From Bacillota bacterium (GTDB taxonomy: Bacteria > Bacillota > Clostridia > Oscillospirales > Oscillospiraceae): a stretch of DNA of 9,249 nucleotides. The notes beneath the pieces were generated by a model. The model did no database searches and was not told the origin of the DNA. It worked only from the letters and a program-made list of their open reading frames with translations. The stretch lies in the NCBI GenBank assembly GCA_023393155.1, contig JAEWML010000169.1, forward strand, positions 1-9,249, given 5' to 3'. Made by a program: the position numbers and the translations under genes. This document shows, in pieces, positions 7,825 through 9,249 of this stretch. Position 1 is the first letter of the stretch, and every line of letters begins with the position of its first letter.

Positions 7825-7851
7825 CGGGCGGCGGCGCGTTCCCGCCGCCCG
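7825..7851 (-). repeat. Perfect 10-bp GC inverted repeat just upstream of the phoH ribosome site
   Basis: CGGGCGGCGG at 7825-7834 pairs with CCGCCGCCCG at 7842-7851 around a seven-base loop. In the minus-strand transcript the stem ends six bases before GGGAG. No T-run follows, so it is not an intrinsic terminator. It could influence phoH translation or RNA stability, or be a chance product of high GC. Confidence 0.6.
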
Positions 7852-8055
7852 AATCTGAATGATGGTTCCCCGCGGGGGAAACCGGCCGTCCCCCGAACGG
7901 CGGTAAAACGTTGTAAAGAAAAGCGCCTTGGAAGAGAAGTATTCCCAAAAACGCTCCAAGGAAAAACACTGGAAAAGGGGCGCGCACAAGGAGAGAAGCG
8001 CCAAAAAGTGACCGGAAAGGCAGCTCAAAGTCACCCGAGGGCCGCGCAGAGGCGG

Positions 8056-9246
8056 TTACTCCGCCGCCGCTTCCAGCGGCACGGTGCGGCCGATTTCCTC
8101 CACGCACTCCGCCGTCAGCGTAACGCGCAGCACGTCGCCCGTCTGCCGGGAGAAAACGAGGGTAGAGCGGATTTCGCCGTCCTGCCCCATCAAGGAGGCG
8201 AGATACGCGGTGAGCGCAGCTCCTCCCGCGGCCTCTGTTTCCTGGGCGGAGCGGGTCCGGACCGTGGGCTCGAAAGGACGGTAAATCTCCGTCTCCACCG
8301 TCACAGGCAGGGACAGACCGAAAATGGACACCCGCTGCCGTGTGACCATTTTATCATAGAATGCCCCAAAATAGCTACTGTTTCCATAGAATTTTATCCG
8401 CTTGGTTCCGAGAATCAGGGATCGGCGCGTCTCCTCCTTCCCGGCGGCGCTGGTTTCCGATATCGTCAGGGGGAAATTTGCCTCCAGCCGATACCAGGTC
8501 CGGGCGGTGATAGAGCCTGCCGCCGTGGTAATGCGGGCGCCGAAGGTGTCCAAGTCCTCAATGCCGGAGATTAAAAGCTGGTCCTTTTCCACGGTGTCGC
8601 CGGGGCGGACGCATTTTTTGCCCAAAAAGGCGTGAACCTCCAGCACCAGACCGTCCCGCCGGGCCGTCACATTGCAGGGGGCGCGGCGGTCCACCGGCTC
8701 CGGCGCGGCGACCCGCTCACGCACCTGCACGTAGGCCCGGCAGCCGGAGACGTTTACCGTCAGCCAGCTCAGGTCGGGGATTTCCAAAAGAATGTGGTTG
8801 CGTAAATCCTCTCCGTCAATGGAAAAGCCGAAGGTGCCGAAGCTCACGCCGTTTTTTTCCAGCGCCCGCAAAATTTTTTCCTCCGGCACCGTCACAGCGC
8901 CGTCCACCGTAATCTCCCAGATGAAAAAGCTGCTGAAAAACAGCCCCAGAGCGCAGAGCACCAGTCCCGCCGCCAGGGCTTGCCGACGGCGGAACTTACC
9001 CACGAAAAAGGGAGCGCCCTCCCGCTTTTGCACGTGAAGCGTGCAGTCCAGATTCCGGACCAGCAGGCGCAAAACCCGGAAATCCCGCCGGGAGAGAACG
9101 CAGAGGAACGCGTCGGCGCTTTCCCAGCGCACGTCCCACAGCTCCAGTCTCCGCTGGGCGCATAGATTCAGAATCCGCTCCGGGAAGGGACTTTCCACCC
9201 GCAGCCGTACCTGCCCCCGCAGGCGGTTTACCAGCTCGTCAAGCAT
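8056..9246 (-). CDS. yqfD: Sporulation protein YqfD (stage IV sporulation protein family)
   Basis: This is a membrane protein of the YqfD family, known in endospore formers as a mother-cell sporulation protein and normally paired with YqfC. Its 396 residues are a normal length. The ATG at 9246 opens with MLDELVNRLRGQVRLRVES and then FPERILNLC, which matches how family members begin, so the gene appears complete although its ribosome site lies off the window. An N-terminal soluble region (1-85) precedes a basic KFRRR and one TM helix (about 89-110), then a POTRA-like stretch (about 111-178) with WEITVDG and VPEEKIL. A barrel-sandwich segment follows (about 190-230, GLVLEVHAFLGKKCVRPGDTVEKDQ inside it). 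The C-terminal domain ends in an Ala/Glu tail. It is probably expressed late in sporulation under a mother-cell sigma factor whose promoter would lie upstream with yqfC. It is followed by a 251-bp gap before phoH. Confidence 0.93.
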   Translation of the reverse strand: MLDELVNRLRGQVRLRVESPFPERILNLCAQRRLELWDVRWESADAFLCVLSRRDFRVLRLLVRNLDCTLHVQKREGAPFFVGKFRRRQALAAGLVLCALGLFFSSFFIWEITVDGAVTVPEEKILRALEKNGVSFGTFGFSIDGEDLRNHILLEIPDLSWLTVNVSGCRAYVQVRERVAAPEPVDRRAPCNVTARRDGLVLEVHAFLGKKCVRPGDTVEKDQLLISGIEDLDTFGARITTAAGSITARTWYRLEANFPLTISETSAAGKEETRRSLILGTKRIKFYGNSSYFGAFYDKMVTRQRVSIFGLSLPVTVETEIYRPFEPTVRTRSAQETEAAGGAALTAYLASLMGQDGEIRSTLVFSRQTGDVLRVTLTAECVEEIGRTVPLEAAAE

Positions 9247-9249
9247 CCG

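Larger units (their letters stand above)
7805..8055 (-). promoter_or_regulatory. 251-bp gap between yqfD and phoH with several inverted repeats, probable phoH leader
   Basis: I see no independent gene here; the phoH frame is open through it but lacks start signals. In minus-strand order it holds a weak 5-bp stem (8030-8034 with 8008-8012) followed by five T, a 7-bp repeat (7955-7961 with 7926-7932), a short stem around 7866-7880 with a GCG loop, and a perfect 10-bp GC stem (7842-7851 with 7825-7834, seven-base loop) ending six bases before the phoH ribosome site. It could carry a yqfD terminator, a phoH promoter or a structured 5' leader. I could not point to a convincing -35/-10 pair. Confidence 0.4.

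Noticed and set aside
7762..8034. 90-residue minus-strand frame overlapping the phoH start
   Set aside because: It is out of frame with phoH, has no ribosome site, and its second half is the phoH coding sequence read in the wrong frame.
8003..8034. 5-bp stem followed by five T after yqfD, possible terminator
   Set aside because: Five base pairs around a 17-base loop is unlikely to be stable. Noted only as part of the leader region.

Overview
The window looks like ordinary chromosome from a GC-rich, low-copy Firmicute of the endospore-forming Clostridia, perhaps an Oscillospiraceae-like lineage. This rests on a YqfD-type sporulation gene next to phoH and ybeY, AGGAGG-like ribosome sites, and strong G/C preference at third codon positions. 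The taxonomic placement is inference, since no rRNA or marker tree is available. I see no tRNA, rRNA, CRISPR array, transposase, phage gene or insertion sequence.

There are two convergent blocks. The plus-strand block (1-3242) is the 3' part of an ABC importer operon: a double-NBD ATPase cut by the window edge, then two BPD_transp_2 permeases. Spacing is tight (1 bp, then a TAATG overlap). This matches the BmpA/NupNOPQ (YufNOPQ) architecture for nucleoside or related uptake. The solute-binding lipoprotein is not in view and presumably lies upstream. A perfect 16-bp hairpin in the 164-bp gap at 3243-3406 separates the two blocks.

The minus-strand block (9246 down to 3407) reads yqfD, phoH, ybeY, a small two-TM protein, a small one-TM protein, and recD2. 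The yqfD-phoH-ybeY order follows the conserved Firmicute yqfC-yqfD-phoH-pgpH-ybeY-dgkA-cdd-era region. Here pgpH is absent between phoH and ybeY, which overlap by 4 bp. In place of dgkA/cdd/era come two unrecognised small membrane proteins and the helicase gene recD2. The block joins sporulation (yqfD), RNA metabolism (phoH, ybeY) and DNA repair (recD2). Close spacing from phoH to recD2 suggests co-transcription, whereas 251 bp separate yqfD from phoH.

The points most worth a second look are the phoH start (TTG at 7804 rather than a far-upstream GTG) and its hairpin-rich leader, the 106-residue protein that resembles the first half of a GT-A/family-2 glycosyltransferase fold behind a TM anchor, the missing pgpH, and the small membrane protein with a helical tail. 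I found no convincing new multi-gene system.
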